In this document: positions 26,974 to 37,200 of the stretch, in pieces
Position numbering within the stretch: the first letter of the stretch is position 1
How the letters are laid out: every line of letters begins with the position of its first letter
From: Winogradskyella pacifica
GTDB lineage: Bacteria; Bacteroidota; Bacteroidia; Flavobacteriales; Flavobacteriaceae
Direction: 5' to 3'
DNA: 64,000 nucleotides
Assembly: GCF_013403915.1 (NCBI RefSeq)
Contig: NZ_JABFDI010000001.1
Coordinates: 124,001-188,000 of the forward strand
Notes under the pieces: model-generated
Databases searched by the model: none
Told to the model about the DNA's origin: nothing
The model's input: only the letters and a program-made list of their open reading frames with translations
Translations under genes and position numbers: made by a program

Positions 26974-28701
26974 ATGAAAATGAAAAGACTATTGTTAAAA
27001 ACAGGCATCCTCATATTCGCGTTTGCGTTTACAGCGTGCGAAAAGGAAGACAACTTACAACCAGAAGGGCAGTGGGACCTAAGTGAAGCAGTCATATTAG
27101 CTCCTACAGCAGACCAAACGATTATCTTAGATGAAGATACACCCAATGAAACTATAACCTTTAATTGGGACCCAGCAGAATCCTCTGCAGGCTATGCCGT
27201 AACTTATGAAGTACTCATAAAACCTTCTAATGCAACTGATTTTTCAGCACCGATATTTGCTTCAGAATCGTATAATAACGGTACAGCAACAGCATTATCT
27301 GTAAGTTATGCAGATATGGATGAGGCATTGGCCTTTGCAGGCTTCCTTGCGAACCAAGAAGCAGAGATCACATTTGCAATTAAAGCAATAAGTTTAAGTA
27401 AAACGAGTATGGCAACCTCAGAATTAAAGGTGACGCGTTTTGAAACAGAAGCCTTGCCACAAACATTATACATCTCTGGTACTGCAACAGAAAACAGTAA
27501 CGATTTATCTCAAGCCATAGCCTTAAAAAGACTAACAGATAGCAACGGTGCTTTATCTAATAATTATGAGGTCTATACCAGTTTAGTGGCTGGTGAAACC
27601 TATATGTTTTATAGTGAGCGCTCACTACCTGCGTTGCAGTTTGGTGGTAGCGACGGTAGCATAGAGCCTTTTGGAGACGCCATTGTTGCAGAAAACTCTG
27701 GCGTCTACAGAATAACTGTGAATTTAGATAACAACACATACCAGTTACTTCAAATTGACTTTTGGAGTATGGTAGGCACCCCAATCAATGGGGGTTGGGG
27801 CGGAGACGAACCTCTAGATTACAAAGGAAATGGAATTTGGCAAGCGTCTATCAATCTCATAGAAACAGGCGGATTTGTCTTCAGAGCGAATGGCGATTGG
27901 GGGTATTTATTAAAGCGCGTTGTAGGCACACCAAATTCTTTAGTCTTAGAAAGCGATGCGGGCAATCAAGGAGTAACTGTTGAAGACATTCCAAACAATC
28001 AAACCGGACTCTATATCGTAACCTTAGATTTATCGGCTGAAAATTACAATTACGCTTTTGAAATGGATGATACCGTCGTAGCACCGATTGAAACTCCAGC
28101 GCAATTATTCCTGTTCGAGAATGGGACAATGATCCAAGAGTTAGCATTAAACGGCGATGTATTTAGTACCGATAGATTTATTCCTATGCAAGCCAGTAAT
28201 AGCTATACTTTAAATAGCGCATCTGATGGGAGTGGAATAGCTTATTCAGTTAACGGCCTATTGGGTGATAGTCTTATACCTGATGGTGATTTGGTATCAG
28301 ATGCTCTAACCTTAGTTGAAAACAACAATACCTTTACATTGGTATCCGATAGAGCCATACGTTTTAGTATAAACTTTAGCACGCCAGAACTCACCTGGAG
28401 CTATTACAACTTTAAATTATTCCATTGGCAGAATTGGGATGATAGAGTAGAATTACCAATGACATACAGTCATCCAAACACCTTTACCATAACCGCAGAT
28501 CTTATAGCGGGCTCAGAAAGTAAATTTATCAGTCCTTGGGATTTTGATATGGGAAGCGACAGTCCTACAGAGTCAACAGGTAACCTAATCAACGGAGGAG
28601 GATCAAACTTAGTAAACATCAATAGTGATGGATCTTATACCGTAACCATAATTCTAGAGGACGATTACCAATCTGGGACTTACGAATTTGCGCAACAATA
28701 A
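26974..28701 (+). CDS. SusE-like surface glycan-binding lipoprotein
   Basis: 575 residues with a lipobox FTAC (Cys22). Residues about 35-150 form a SusE N-terminal domain (PNETITFNWDPAESSAGYAV), followed by tandem SusE/SusF-like carbohydrate-binding modules, each recognisable by SGTATENSN-type and YRITVNLDNNTYQL-type strands and ending GTYEFAQ. Acts as an extra glycan-binding protein on the cell surface. Start at 26974 (MKMKRLL); an ATG two codons later is equally possible. Binding specificity cannot be told from sequence. Confidence 0.88.
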   Translation: MKMKRLLLKTGILIFAFAFTACEKEDNLQPEGQWDLSEAVILAPTADQTIILDEDTPNETITFNWDPAESSAGYAVTYEVLIKPSNATDFSAPIFASESYNNGTATALSVSYADMDEALAFAGFLANQEAEITFAIKAISLSKTSMATSELKVTRFETEALPQTLYISGTATENSNDLSQAIALKRLTDSNGALSNNYEVYTSLVAGETYMFYSERSLPALQFGGSDGSIEPFGDAIVAENSGVYRITVNLDNNTYQLLQIDFWSMVGTPINGGWGGDEPLDYKGNGIWQASINLIETGGFVFRANGDWGYLLKRVVGTPNSLVLESDAGNQGVTVEDIPNNQTGLYIVTLDLSAENYNYAFEMDDTVVAPIETPAQLFLFENGTMIQELALNGDVFSTDRFIPMQASNSYTLNSASDGSGIAYSVNGLLGDSLIPDGDLVSDALTLVENNNTFTLVSDRAIRFSINFSTPELTWSYYNFKLFHWQNWDDRVELPMTYSHPNTFTITADLIAGSESKFISPWDFDMGSDSPTESTGNLINGGGSNLVNINSDGSYTVTIILEDDYQSGTYEFAQQ

Positions 28702-28715
28702 AAAACATCGAACTC

Positions 28716-30155
28716 ATGAATTTTAAAAATAGACATACATTGAAATTTTATTTAACACTTGCCGTAATAATAGCGCTTCAAGCCTGTGACAAAGAAGACA
28801 CAAAAACATATGCACCACCTGTAGTGGGTGAAGTTAATGTTGACTTTTACCTCACCACACCAGATGAAGCTAATCTTTTAACTCCAACAACTAGCGGTAT
28901 ATTCCCATTAGCGACAAACACTAATTTTACAATTAATGTTTCAGAAAACACAAGCTATCAAGAAATGGATGGTTTTGGATATACATTAACTGGTGGTAGT
29001 GCCACGTTAATGAATAGCATGTCATCATCTTCAAGAGCAGATCTATTACAAGAGCTTTTCGGGTCAGGCGACACAAGTATTGGACTCAGTTATTTAAGAA
29101 TCAGTATTGGGGCATCCGATTTAGATGCGACAACCTTTAGCTATAATGATTTACCAAACGGACAAACCGATGTCAATCTAGATAACTTCTCCATAAATCC
29201 TGATATGGCGAATCTGATTCCTGTATTACAAGAAATCCTAGAGATTAACCCTAACATCAAAATACTGGGTTCTCCTTGGTCAGCACCAACTTGGATGAAG
29301 TCGAATAACTCCACTATCGGAGGAGAGTTATTACCACAGTATTACGATACCTATGCCATTTATTTTGTAAAGTATATCGAAGCAATGGCAGCACAAGGCA
29401 TCATTATCGATGCCATCACCATACAAAATGAGCCAGAAAATCCATATAACAACCCAAGTATGGTAATGAGTGCAGAGCAACAAAAAACATTTATCCGCGA
29501 CCATTTAGGGCCTACTTTTCAAACAGAGAATATAGCAACAAAGATTATTCTTTTCGATCATAATTTAGATCATCCAGAATACCCTATTTCAATATTAAAT
29601 GATGCCACAGCAAAAAATTATATAGATGGTTCTGCTTTTCACTTGTATGCAGGGCAAATTGATAATATGTCGCTAGTGCATAATGCACATCCAGACAAAA
29701 ATGTGTATTTCACAGAACAATGGATTCAAGCACCAGGAAATTATGAAGCAGATCTAAAATGGCATGTTAGAGAACTATTGGTCGGAGCACCAAGAAATTG
29801 GAGCAAAAACGTATTGCAATGGAATTTAGCCGCAGACCCAAACAACAATCCACACACCGATGGTGGCTGTACGGAATGTTTAGGTGCTATTACAATTGAT
29901 GGCAATTCAGTACAAAGAAATGTAGGCTACTACATTATGGGCCATGCCTCAAAATTTGTACCTGCAGGCGCTGTAAGAATTGAATCTAATACCGCCTCTG
30001 AGTTCCCTAATGTAGCCTATAAAACACCAGATGGTAAAATCGTTGTCATCGTTTTAAACAACTCCGATGTCCAAAATGCTCTAAATATTAACGCCGCAGA
30101 TAACCCTATAACCGTAACCATGCCAGCAGGTGCCGTAGCCACGTTTGTTTGGTAA
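28716..30155 (+). CDS. GH30-family glycoside hydrolase lipoprotein (first copy)
   Basis: 479 residues with lipobox LQAC (Cys24). A (beta/alpha)8 barrel of the GH30 clan follows: DGFGYTLTGGSA at about 85-96, substrate loop GSPWSAPTWMK, acid/base Glu239 in IQNEPENPYN, nucleophile Glu334 in YFTEQW, then the side beta-domain (residues about 400-479, ending VATFVW). GH30 enzymes cleave beta-linked glucose or xylose polymers; endo-beta-1,6-glucanase or glucosidase activity is a reasonable guess, unproven. It lies 14 bases after the SusE-like gene. Confidence 0.9.
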   Translation: MNFKNRHTLKFYLTLAVIIALQACDKEDTKTYAPPVVGEVNVDFYLTTPDEANLLTPTTSGIFPLATNTNFTINVSENTSYQEMDGFGYTLTGGSATLMNSMSSSSRADLLQELFGSGDTSIGLSYLRISIGASDLDATTFSYNDLPNGQTDVNLDNFSINPDMANLIPVLQEILEINPNIKILGSPWSAPTWMKSNNSTIGGELLPQYYDTYAIYFVKYIEAMAAQGIIIDAITIQNEPENPYNNPSMVMSAEQQKTFIRDHLGPTFQTENIATKIILFDHNLDHPEYPISILNDATAKNYIDGSAFHLYAGQIDNMSLVHNAHPDKNVYFTEQWIQAPGNYEADLKWHVRELLVGAPRNWSKNVLQWNLAADPNNNPHTDGGCTECLGAITIDGNSVQRNVGYYIMGHASKFVPAGAVRIESNTASEFPNVAYKTPDGKIVVIVLNNSDVQNALNINAADNPITVTMPAGAVATFVW

Positions 30156-30170
30156 TTAAAAAATTAAGAA

Positions 30171-31658
30171 ATGATTAAAAAGTGTTTATATACCCTAGTC
30201 CTCGTCGCAACGTTCACAGCGTGTAAACAGAAAGAAAAGAATACCGAAGTTACAACGGATGCTGTTGAGACTAAGACCAAAGTAAAAACAAAGGTCTTAG
30301 GTAAAACTGTTGAGGTGTACACCACAGCTGAGGGAACAGACAAAAGACTCTCGTCAGAAGCCCCAAAAACCTTTACTGAGGCACAGCAACCTTTAGAAAC
30401 GGAAGTCGCTATTTTTGTGAATCCTGAAAAACAATTTCAAGAGTTTTTAGGCATCGGTGGCGCTATTACAGATGCTTCTGCAGAGGTGTTTTCTCAACTG
30501 AGCAATGATAAGCAAGAGGAATTTTTAAAGGCGTATTTCTCAGAGGAAGGAATTAACTATAACATCATTAGAACCAGCATTCACAGTAGTGATTTTGGCT
30601 TAGGTAGTCATACCTATATCGAAGAAGGGGATAAGGAACTAAAAACCTTTACAATTGAAAAGGATAGAGAAAAGCGCATCCCTTTAATTAAACGTGCGCA
30701 AGCACTTATTAAAGACGATTTGGTATTCTACGCGAGCCCTTGGAGCCCACCAGCTTTCATGAAAACCAATAATCACATGCTACAAGGTGGTAAATTATTA
30801 CCAGAATATTACCAAACTTGGGCGGACTATTTTGTAAAATTTATTGAGGCTTATGAAGCGGAAGGCATACCGGTTTGGGGTGTCACTATCCAAAACGAAC
30901 CAATGGCCGTACAGCGCTGGGAATCTTGCATTTACACTGCCGAAGAAGAACGCGATTTTCTAAAGAATAACTTAGGCCCAACATTCGAAAAGAATGGAAT
31001 GGCAGATAAGAACATTGTGGTTTGGGATCATAACAGAGATCTTATTTCACATAGAGCCAATACCATTTTCGAAGACGAAGAGGCTATGAAATACGCATGG
31101 GGAATTGGATTCCATTGGTATGAAACCTGGACAGGTGGCGAGCCTAAATACGATAACTTAAAAAATATTAAAGAATCGTTTCCAGACATGAATTTATTAT
31201 TCACAGAAGGCTGTCAAGAAAAATTCGATCCTACACAATACCAACGTTGGTCTAACGCAGAGCGTTACGGCAATTCTATGATTAATGATTTTAATAGTGG
31301 CACAGTGGGTTGGACCGACTGGAACATCCTATTAAATGAAAAAGGTGGACCTAACCATGTGCAAAACTTTTGCTTTGCGCCGATTCATGCAGACACGCAA
31401 AACAATGAACTAATTTATACACCGACCTATTATTATATCGGTCACTTTTCAAAATTCATCAAGCCAAAAGCAAAGCGTATAAGTACAACGACCAGCAGAA
31501 GTACTATAGAAAGTACCACCTTTCAAAATCCAGACGGACAAATCGTTACAGTCGTAATGAATAAAACCGACGAGCCTATTGATTATAAAGTAATGGTTGG
31601 GGATTCTGAAATCAGAAACAACATCTTGCCCCATGCAATGCAAACACTAATTTATTAA
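30171..31658 (+). CDS. GH30-family glycoside hydrolase lipoprotein (second copy)
   Basis: 495 residues with lipobox FTAC (Cys18) and a Lys/Thr-rich linker. Core motifs: EFLGIGGAITDASAEVF, ASPWSPPAFMKTNN, acid/base Glu243 in TIQNEPMAVQRWESC, nucleophile Glu346 in LLFTEGCQE, and the terminal beta-sandwich. It resembles the glucosylceramidase/beta-1,6-glucanase branch more closely than the first copy does. The two enzymes differ clearly outside the motifs, so they may act on different steps (internal cuts versus ends or side chains). Gap to the previous gene is 15 bases. Confidence 0.93.
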   Translation: MIKKCLYTLVLVATFTACKQKEKNTEVTTDAVETKTKVKTKVLGKTVEVYTTAEGTDKRLSSEAPKTFTEAQQPLETEVAIFVNPEKQFQEFLGIGGAITDASAEVFSQLSNDKQEEFLKAYFSEEGINYNIIRTSIHSSDFGLGSHTYIEEGDKELKTFTIEKDREKRIPLIKRAQALIKDDLVFYASPWSPPAFMKTNNHMLQGGKLLPEYYQTWADYFVKFIEAYEAEGIPVWGVTIQNEPMAVQRWESCIYTAEEERDFLKNNLGPTFEKNGMADKNIVVWDHNRDLISHRANTIFEDEEAMKYAWGIGFHWYETWTGGEPKYDNLKNIKESFPDMNLLFTEGCQEKFDPTQYQRWSNAERYGNSMINDFNSGTVGWTDWNILLNEKGGPNHVQNFCFAPIHADTQNNELIYTPTYYYIGHFSKFIKPKAKRISTTTSRSTIESTTFQNPDGQIVTVVMNKTDEPIDYKVMVGDSEIRNNILPHAMQTLIY

Positions 31659-31676
31659 TTAAAACACGTTTCTATT

Positions 31677-32672
31677 ATGAAGAAAAATGACATTATGAAA
31701 CTAATGATGCTACTTATGCTAGTAGCGTTTCAAGCAAATGCTCAAGTAGATGTCACGCTTAAAGTAGACATGTCCGCAGAGACCGTCAGTGCAGATGGCG
31801 TTCATGTGGTGGGTACTATTAATGGGTGGTCTACAGATGCTACAATGTTAACGCAAGAAGGAGCTACAGGTATTTATTCGGTAACCGTACAATTAAACGA
31901 AGGTTGGCATCGGTATAAGTTCTTAAATGGAAATGCTTGGGGCACCGAAGAAGCGGCAAGTTACCCTTGTGCTCCTTCAAACGGAGATCGCTTTTTGTAT
32001 GTCAATGATTCGGGTATGCCGCTTACTTTAGAAACAGTACCGTTTAATGGATGTAACCCTTCTGGTACAGGGTTCGAAGTCACCTTTAATGTCGATATGG
32101 CAAGCGAAGGCACCATTCCTTCAGGCAATGTCCATATGGCAGGTTGGTTTACGGATTGGAATCCAGAAGTCTTAAACTTCCCAAATGCTAACGGAGATAT
32201 CCATAGCGGTACCTTACGTTTTCCAACACCAGCAAACTATCCCATAGAATTTGAATATAAATATTTAAGTGCTGCAGGTTGGGGTAATGAGGAAACACCA
32301 GGACCAGAGGCTTCATGCCCTTCAGTAACAGGTGTCAACAGATTAATTACTGTTAATACATCTGGCGAAAACATATACGATGTATTCAATGCCTGCACCT
32401 ATGCCTTAAGCATAGAAGACGTTATGGCGAATACCTTCACAACGACGTATAACAAAGCAACACGACAAGTGAAGATGTCTAGTATAGCATCACAAGCTGA
32501 GGTAGCAACGCTAAGCGTTTACGACCTTAATGGCAAATCGGTACAAACTAATAATAGCTTAAATACATTAAATGAGATCACTGTTAATTTTCAAAACCAA
32601 GCTAACGGTATCTATTTTATAAGAATAGAATCTGGAGCCAAACAATGGATGAAGAAAATTATAGTATACTAA
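31677..32672 (+). CDS. T9SS-secreted protein with two E-set/CBM-like domains
   Basis: 331 residues. After a signal peptide come two tandem beta-sandwich domains resembling AMPK/CBM20-48 style glycan-recognition folds: VTLKVDMSAETVSADGVHVV...INGWSTDATMLTQ (about 27-120) and VTFNVDMASEGTIPSGNVHM...GWFTDWNPE (about 130-230), each with Cys pairs and WGTEE/WGNEE motifs. The C-terminal about 75 residues are a T9SS type A sorting domain (SVYDLNGKSVQTNNS ... NGIYFIRIESG). Last gene of the SusCD locus. No catalytic motif is seen; a secreted binding or scaffolding protein is the best guess. Confidence 0.85.
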   Translation: MKKNDIMKLMMLLMLVAFQANAQVDVTLKVDMSAETVSADGVHVVGTINGWSTDATMLTQEGATGIYSVTVQLNEGWHRYKFLNGNAWGTEEAASYPCAPSNGDRFLYVNDSGMPLTLETVPFNGCNPSGTGFEVTFNVDMASEGTIPSGNVHMAGWFTDWNPEVLNFPNANGDIHSGTLRFPTPANYPIEFEYKYLSAAGWGNEETPGPEASCPSVTGVNRLITVNTSGENIYDVFNACTYALSIEDVMANTFTTTYNKATRQVKMSSIASQAEVATLSVYDLNGKSVQTNNSLNTLNEITVNFQNQANGIYFIRIESGAKQWMKKIIVY

Positions 32673-32697
32673 AGTCAAAACACAAGTAACGTAGTCT

Positions 32698-32735
32698 AAA
32701 GCGTTCTGTATAAGCAATTATACAGAACGCTTTTA
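32698..32735 (+). terminator. Strong terminator closing the SusCD/GH30 locus
   Basis: Perfect 16-bp stem (32698-32713 with 32718-32733) with a GCAA tetraloop and U-rich tail; core GCGTTCTGTATA/TATACAGAACGC. Confidence 0.95.
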
Positions 32736-32777
32736 TGTAAACAACTACCGATTACAATAGCAAATCAAAAAATCTCT

Positions 32778-32829
32778 ACGTCAGTTCGAGTGTCCCCACC
32801 TTTTAGTCGGGATGTATCGAGAACCCTCT
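32778..32829. repeat. Dispersed repeat, GTCAGTTCGAGTG family, copy 2
   Basis: ACGTCAGTTCGAGTGTCCCC ... AGTCGGGATGTATCGAGAACC; near-identical to the copy at 33231, about 450 bases away. Confidence 0.85.
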
Positions 32830-33230
32830 AAAAAACATATTACAAACTATAATACGATACATAATCATTGTAGCCTATACAAATCCAATCATCATAAGAA
32901 AAAACAGGGTTTAAATGCTTAGCCTGGCCTCATATTATTTTAGCTAAAACGATAGGTAAGTGCAGTGTCCATGGTTTAGGGGTATACAAATATATTTTGT
33001 TAAGTGTCCAAATTTCTAATAGAACAACAGTGCAATCTTATAAGTCCAAATGTTTCCTAAAGCATAGCGGAATGAGCCGTAATCGTTTCCAAAATCATAT
33101 GCTGCCTTGATTTTTTTGTTTAGCTCACGCGTTAATATTGTTTTAAGTGTTCGTGAATCTTCGATGTCTTTTTTTATCAAGAAAAAAAGACATAATAAAA
33201 AAGATATAGAAGCTATCACTCAAACTCCTA
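32830..33230. other. Spacer between two repeat copies, possible gene remnant
   Basis: A minus-strand open frame at 33016-33219 (67 codons) encodes a basic, aromatic-rich tail (KIKAAYDFGNDYGSFRYA...WTYK) that could be the scrap of a larger protein, but no family was recognised and the part upstream is hydrophobic nonsense-like. Otherwise nothing is evident. Confidence 0.3.
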
Positions 33231-33282
33231 ATGTCAATTCGAGTGTCCCGACCTTTTAGTCGGGATGTATCAAGAACCTTCT
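33231..33282. repeat. Dispersed repeat, GTCAGTTCGAGTG family, copy 3
   Basis: ATGTCAATTCGAGTGTCCCG ... GTCGGGATGTATCAAGAACC; only a few substitutions from copy 2. The CCCGACCTTTTAGTCGGG hairpin in its middle is perfect (6-bp stem). Confidence 0.85.
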
Positions 33283-33315
33283 AAAAAGCAGATCATAAAC
33301 TATACAGTACATAAT

Positions 33316-33753
33316 CTATTTTTCCACAAGACTTTCTAAAGCATAAAACAAACGGTTTTTAGCATTTCCTTGAGAACCAAAAATAGAACGAAACAGCACA
33401 CCATCTTCAGAAATTAAAACCCATTGTGGTGTCCCTTCAGATTGAAATTGATCAAATACATAACGATTCTTATCTATATAAATAGGAAACGGAATATCAC
33501 CACTAGTAAAAATACTTTTGATATTAGCTTTGGTGCCTATTCTACCCGGAAAATCAGCATGGATACCTACAACTTGTATAATAGGATAGGTCTGTTGAAA
33601 CTCATAAGCCAAGGGAATAGCGCGACCTGTGCAACCTAAACAATCATTATTATAAATGATCATCAAGAGAATCTTGTGTTTATAGACTTGCATCAAATCT
33701 ACAGGAACACCATCTAAGTCTACAGCGTTTATGGAGGTAATAGGGTTGGTCAT
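33316..33753 (-). CDS. Thioredoxin/peroxiredoxin-like protein (AhpC/TSA fold)
   Basis: 145 residues from the ATG at 33753; a longer frame reaching 33900 has a Cys-rich junk-like N-terminus and is rejected. Motif NNDCLGCTGRAIP supplies a CxxC redox pair at the expected place after strand beta-1, followed by VVGIHADFPGR and the cis-Pro region SEGTPQWVLISEDG, all typical of the thioredoxin superfamily. It has no signal peptide, so a cytoplasmic redox role is likely. It lies between two copies of the dispersed repeat. Confidence 0.82.
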   Translation of the reverse strand: MTNPITSINAVDLDGVPVDLMQVYKHKILLMIIYNNDCLGCTGRAIPLAYEFQQTYPIIQVVGIHADFPGRIGTKANIKSIFTSGDIPFPIYIDKNRYVFDQFQSEGTPQWVLISEDGVLFRSIFGSQGNAKNRLFYALESLVEK

Positions 33754-34210
33754 GGTACAAAGTATAAGGGAATAGTGAAGATAATCGTTTTCTAAAGACC
33801 GACAAACATTACATACTAATGACGTCATTTTTCTGAAAGATGTTATGATAAACCTTTCAACTACACATGTAAAGTTACTCTGATTATTTAGATATTTCAA
33901 CTTATTAACCCTCTACGTCAGTTTGAGTGTCCCGACTTTTTTGTCGTGATGTATTGAACTAATTAAATAGTATTTATTACAAAAACACCAGCTTAAGTAA
34001 AATGCGCCTTATATTTAGTACGTTGGAGAAATGTGATTTATGTATTTCAAAAAATACGCAATAGTTCCTTAAAATATTTTAATTTTAAACAAAAACAAAT
34101 GACTTAGATTTATGAATTTATAATTCTATATATAATTAATATCTACGATCAAATCACAATTACTTCAAGCATCATATATAATTATGTCCCTGAAGGAAAA
34201 ATATCATTAA
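33754..34210. other. AT-rich spacer upstream of the two-gene locus
   Basis: Holds one repeat copy (33915-33960) and no convincing frame. The last 250 bases are extremely A+T rich and lead into the 1578-residue gene. A box TAGATTTA (one mismatch to TAnnTTTG) near 34106 is a weak promoter candidate; no strong one is seen. Confidence 0.45.
33915..33960. repeat. Dispersed repeat, GTCAGTTCGAGTG family, copy 4
   Basis: ACGTCAGTTTGAGTGTCCCG ... TGTCGTGATGTATTGAACT. More diverged than copies 2 and 3, at its right end in particular. Confidence 0.75.
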
Positions 34211-37200
34211 ATGAATATAAAGTTTTCAAAAAAATTTTCAGACAAACATTTAGATGAAATTATAAACAGAGTTTACAATAATTTTAAAATTGATAAAGAT
34301 GATAAGTATATTTTTGATTTAACAGAAACTGAATATATTGCCAATCAAGAATTATTAGTTTTATCTTCACTATTCTCAATATTCGTTAATAACGATATAG
34401 AATTTGAAGTTTTACTTTTTAAAAAGGGAGTCTCAACAAATGACATTCCTACAAGAGTAAGAAAACAAATAATTGAACTTTGGACGGTTTGGGAAATATG
34501 GCAAATTATCCCAAATAAAGACTATATCAAATATTTTGGTTTAGATGGTAAGTCAATAGAAATACTGCAAAGAGAAGACAACTATTATCCATTAAAAGCT
34601 GAACTCTATGGTAGATACGGAATAACTCCATTTATAACCTTAGATTTTATTAATAATTATGATGCAAATGAAATTCAACTAAGGATTGAGAGAGTTTTTA
34701 AGCTATCTGATGCCATTGAAGAAATTTTAAAAGATAATAACTGTATCCATCCATTTACCAGTAATTCGTTGAGTTCTATAATATCAGAAGAATTATACTT
34801 AAATTTTCTTGATCATTCATTACAATCCGCTTTTAAAGACTTTTCCCCATTCTCTGCTCTCAGTATTTCTTTTAAGAAAAAGTATAGGGATCAATTAAAA
34901 TACCAGAACAAGAACAATTTTGAAACGGAACAAATACCTGAAACCAAATCATTTTTCTACAACTCTGAAACTAAAGAATTTCACAATAGAGGTTATATTG
35001 AATTTTCTTTTCTTGATTTTGGCTCTGGAATACCTGAAACACTTAGATCAAAATCTCTGAAATCAACAGATACAGATAATGATATATTAAAATTTGCATT
35101 TCAACACAATTCATCTAGACATCCAATTACAATTATAGATGATAAGCCTGAAGAATACATACCAAGAGGTTTGTTTGATGCACTTACTATTGTTCGCAGA
35201 TATAAAGGTCTTTTGATAGCACGAAGTAATTCTGGGAAAATACTATATGATTTTAGTAAAACTGATAATATAGAAAAGGCATATAAAACTTTTGGAAACA
35301 CTGAACTGTTTTTTCCTGGAACTTTAATTAGTTTATATATTCCTGCCATTGAAAACAAAGATTCAATTAATGAATCAAGTATAAAGCCTGAGACTTCTTT
35401 TGAATATATAAAACCAAAAAATAAAATATATGTAAACCTTAATGAAGTATTAAAGGATATCCCACAAGATAAAAAAAATCTATATAGCCTTTCTTTACAA
35501 GCGTTAAGAAAAGCAATTTTATTTGATCATGGAGAGTCAACAGTTGTATACTTAAGTTTTCTTGGATGTAAAATTGAAGATAGAGTAGCAAGAAAAATTT
35601 TAGTTTATTTAATAACTGATTATGAGATAAATATAAAAACTAATGTTGTAATAATACATGGTCCAAAAGTAGAAGTAGTTAATAGTGTTTCGGAAATTAT
35701 TAATTCTTTAAGTTCTGTCTATAAAAATTATAAAATTCATCCTTTACCTATTATAAATTATCAAAACCATCAAGATGAAATTCATATTCAATGGCTAGGT
35801 GTATATGACAAACTTGATATTGAAAAATTAAATGAACTATTATTAACAGAGTATTCAATTGCGAAGTCAGACTTTAATGACCCTTCAAATATTGAAGGCC
35901 ATATTCTATCATTTGATACGTATGGTAACCTACAGTCAAATTTACCTAATGAAGGTGAATTAATTAAAATATTTAAAGAAGAGGAAGATTATATTATTAG
36001 TGCTAATTTTCTAAATATTTTGATAGATAATGAAGGGATTGTCAAAGATAACGGAGAAGATTTATATTTATGCAACGGCAATTATTATCAAAAAGAATAT
36101 ATTGAAATAAATAATATTATCAACAGTAGGGAAGAATTAGAAAACTTAACTAATCTATTTTTTAAAAAATTACAAACTAAAATTGACAATATTGATAATG
36201 TTCATTTTATAGGTATTACTTCTACCAGTAATAAAATGTTACAATCATTATTAGATTTAAATTTAATTACAAAAGAACAACATTGGAGTTTCGATAATTA
36301 TGATTTATTTAATAGCAAAGCGAATAGTTTACCTAATAATTCTGGAATAGAATATATCTTAATATGTGATGTAATATCTACAGGTTTCTTAACTAAAAAA
36401 ATAGAAAATAGACTAACTGAATTTGGAGCTAAACTTAATTATGTTGGTGTTTTAGTTTCTGTTATTGATGTTAGCTTTAGAAACACGGATAATAATTTAG
36501 ATAATATTTTAAAAAAAACAATTAGTTTATTGGATTACAGAATTGATAAATATGAAGCTGTAGATATTAAAGATGATATAATTAGTAAAAATATTATTAG
36601 AATTAATCCATATACAAATATACCAATTAGGTTGAGCTATGAAGAGACTAACTATAATGACTCTATCATATTTCATTCAGAAATTAACTATAATAAGGAT
36701 TCAAATGAAATTATCTTTGAAAATGAATTTCTTGACACTGTTGAAGAAGAAAATTTAAAAGTTGGATATTATAAATTTAATAATGTAATTCATCCTTACT
36801 TTTTTGATACAACACCAATATTAGAAAACTTGAAAGTTGATCTTATTAAAAGCATATTTGATAAGATTAATAAGTCTAATCTTAAGTCAGATAAAGTTCA
36901 AGTGTTTTATCCAAGAGACTCGGGAATTAAATCAGATATTTTTTTTACTAATATTAAGTCAGGTTTAGGTAATGATAATATAGAAGTTATTGAGATAGAT
37001 AGGATAAACACCAATGAAGGATGGAGATTTCCACATAATTCAAAACATCTTTCATCAAAGGTCGATGATAAATTATGTTTAATAATTGATGACGGTTCTT
37101 CTACAGGCGATTCATTAATTCAAATGATTGATGAAATTTCTTTCTATAATGCTAAGGAGATAATCTTATTATGTTTCATCGGAAGAGTTAATGACCATAA

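Noticed and set aside
33016..33219. Minus-strand 67-codon frame between two repeat copies
   Set aside because: The tail looks protein-like but the rest does not, and no family was found; kept only as a possible remnant.
33754..33900. Longer start for the thioredoxin-like gene
   Set aside because: Extra 49 residues are Cys-rich and unrelated to the fold; the ATG at 33753 gives a normal family start.
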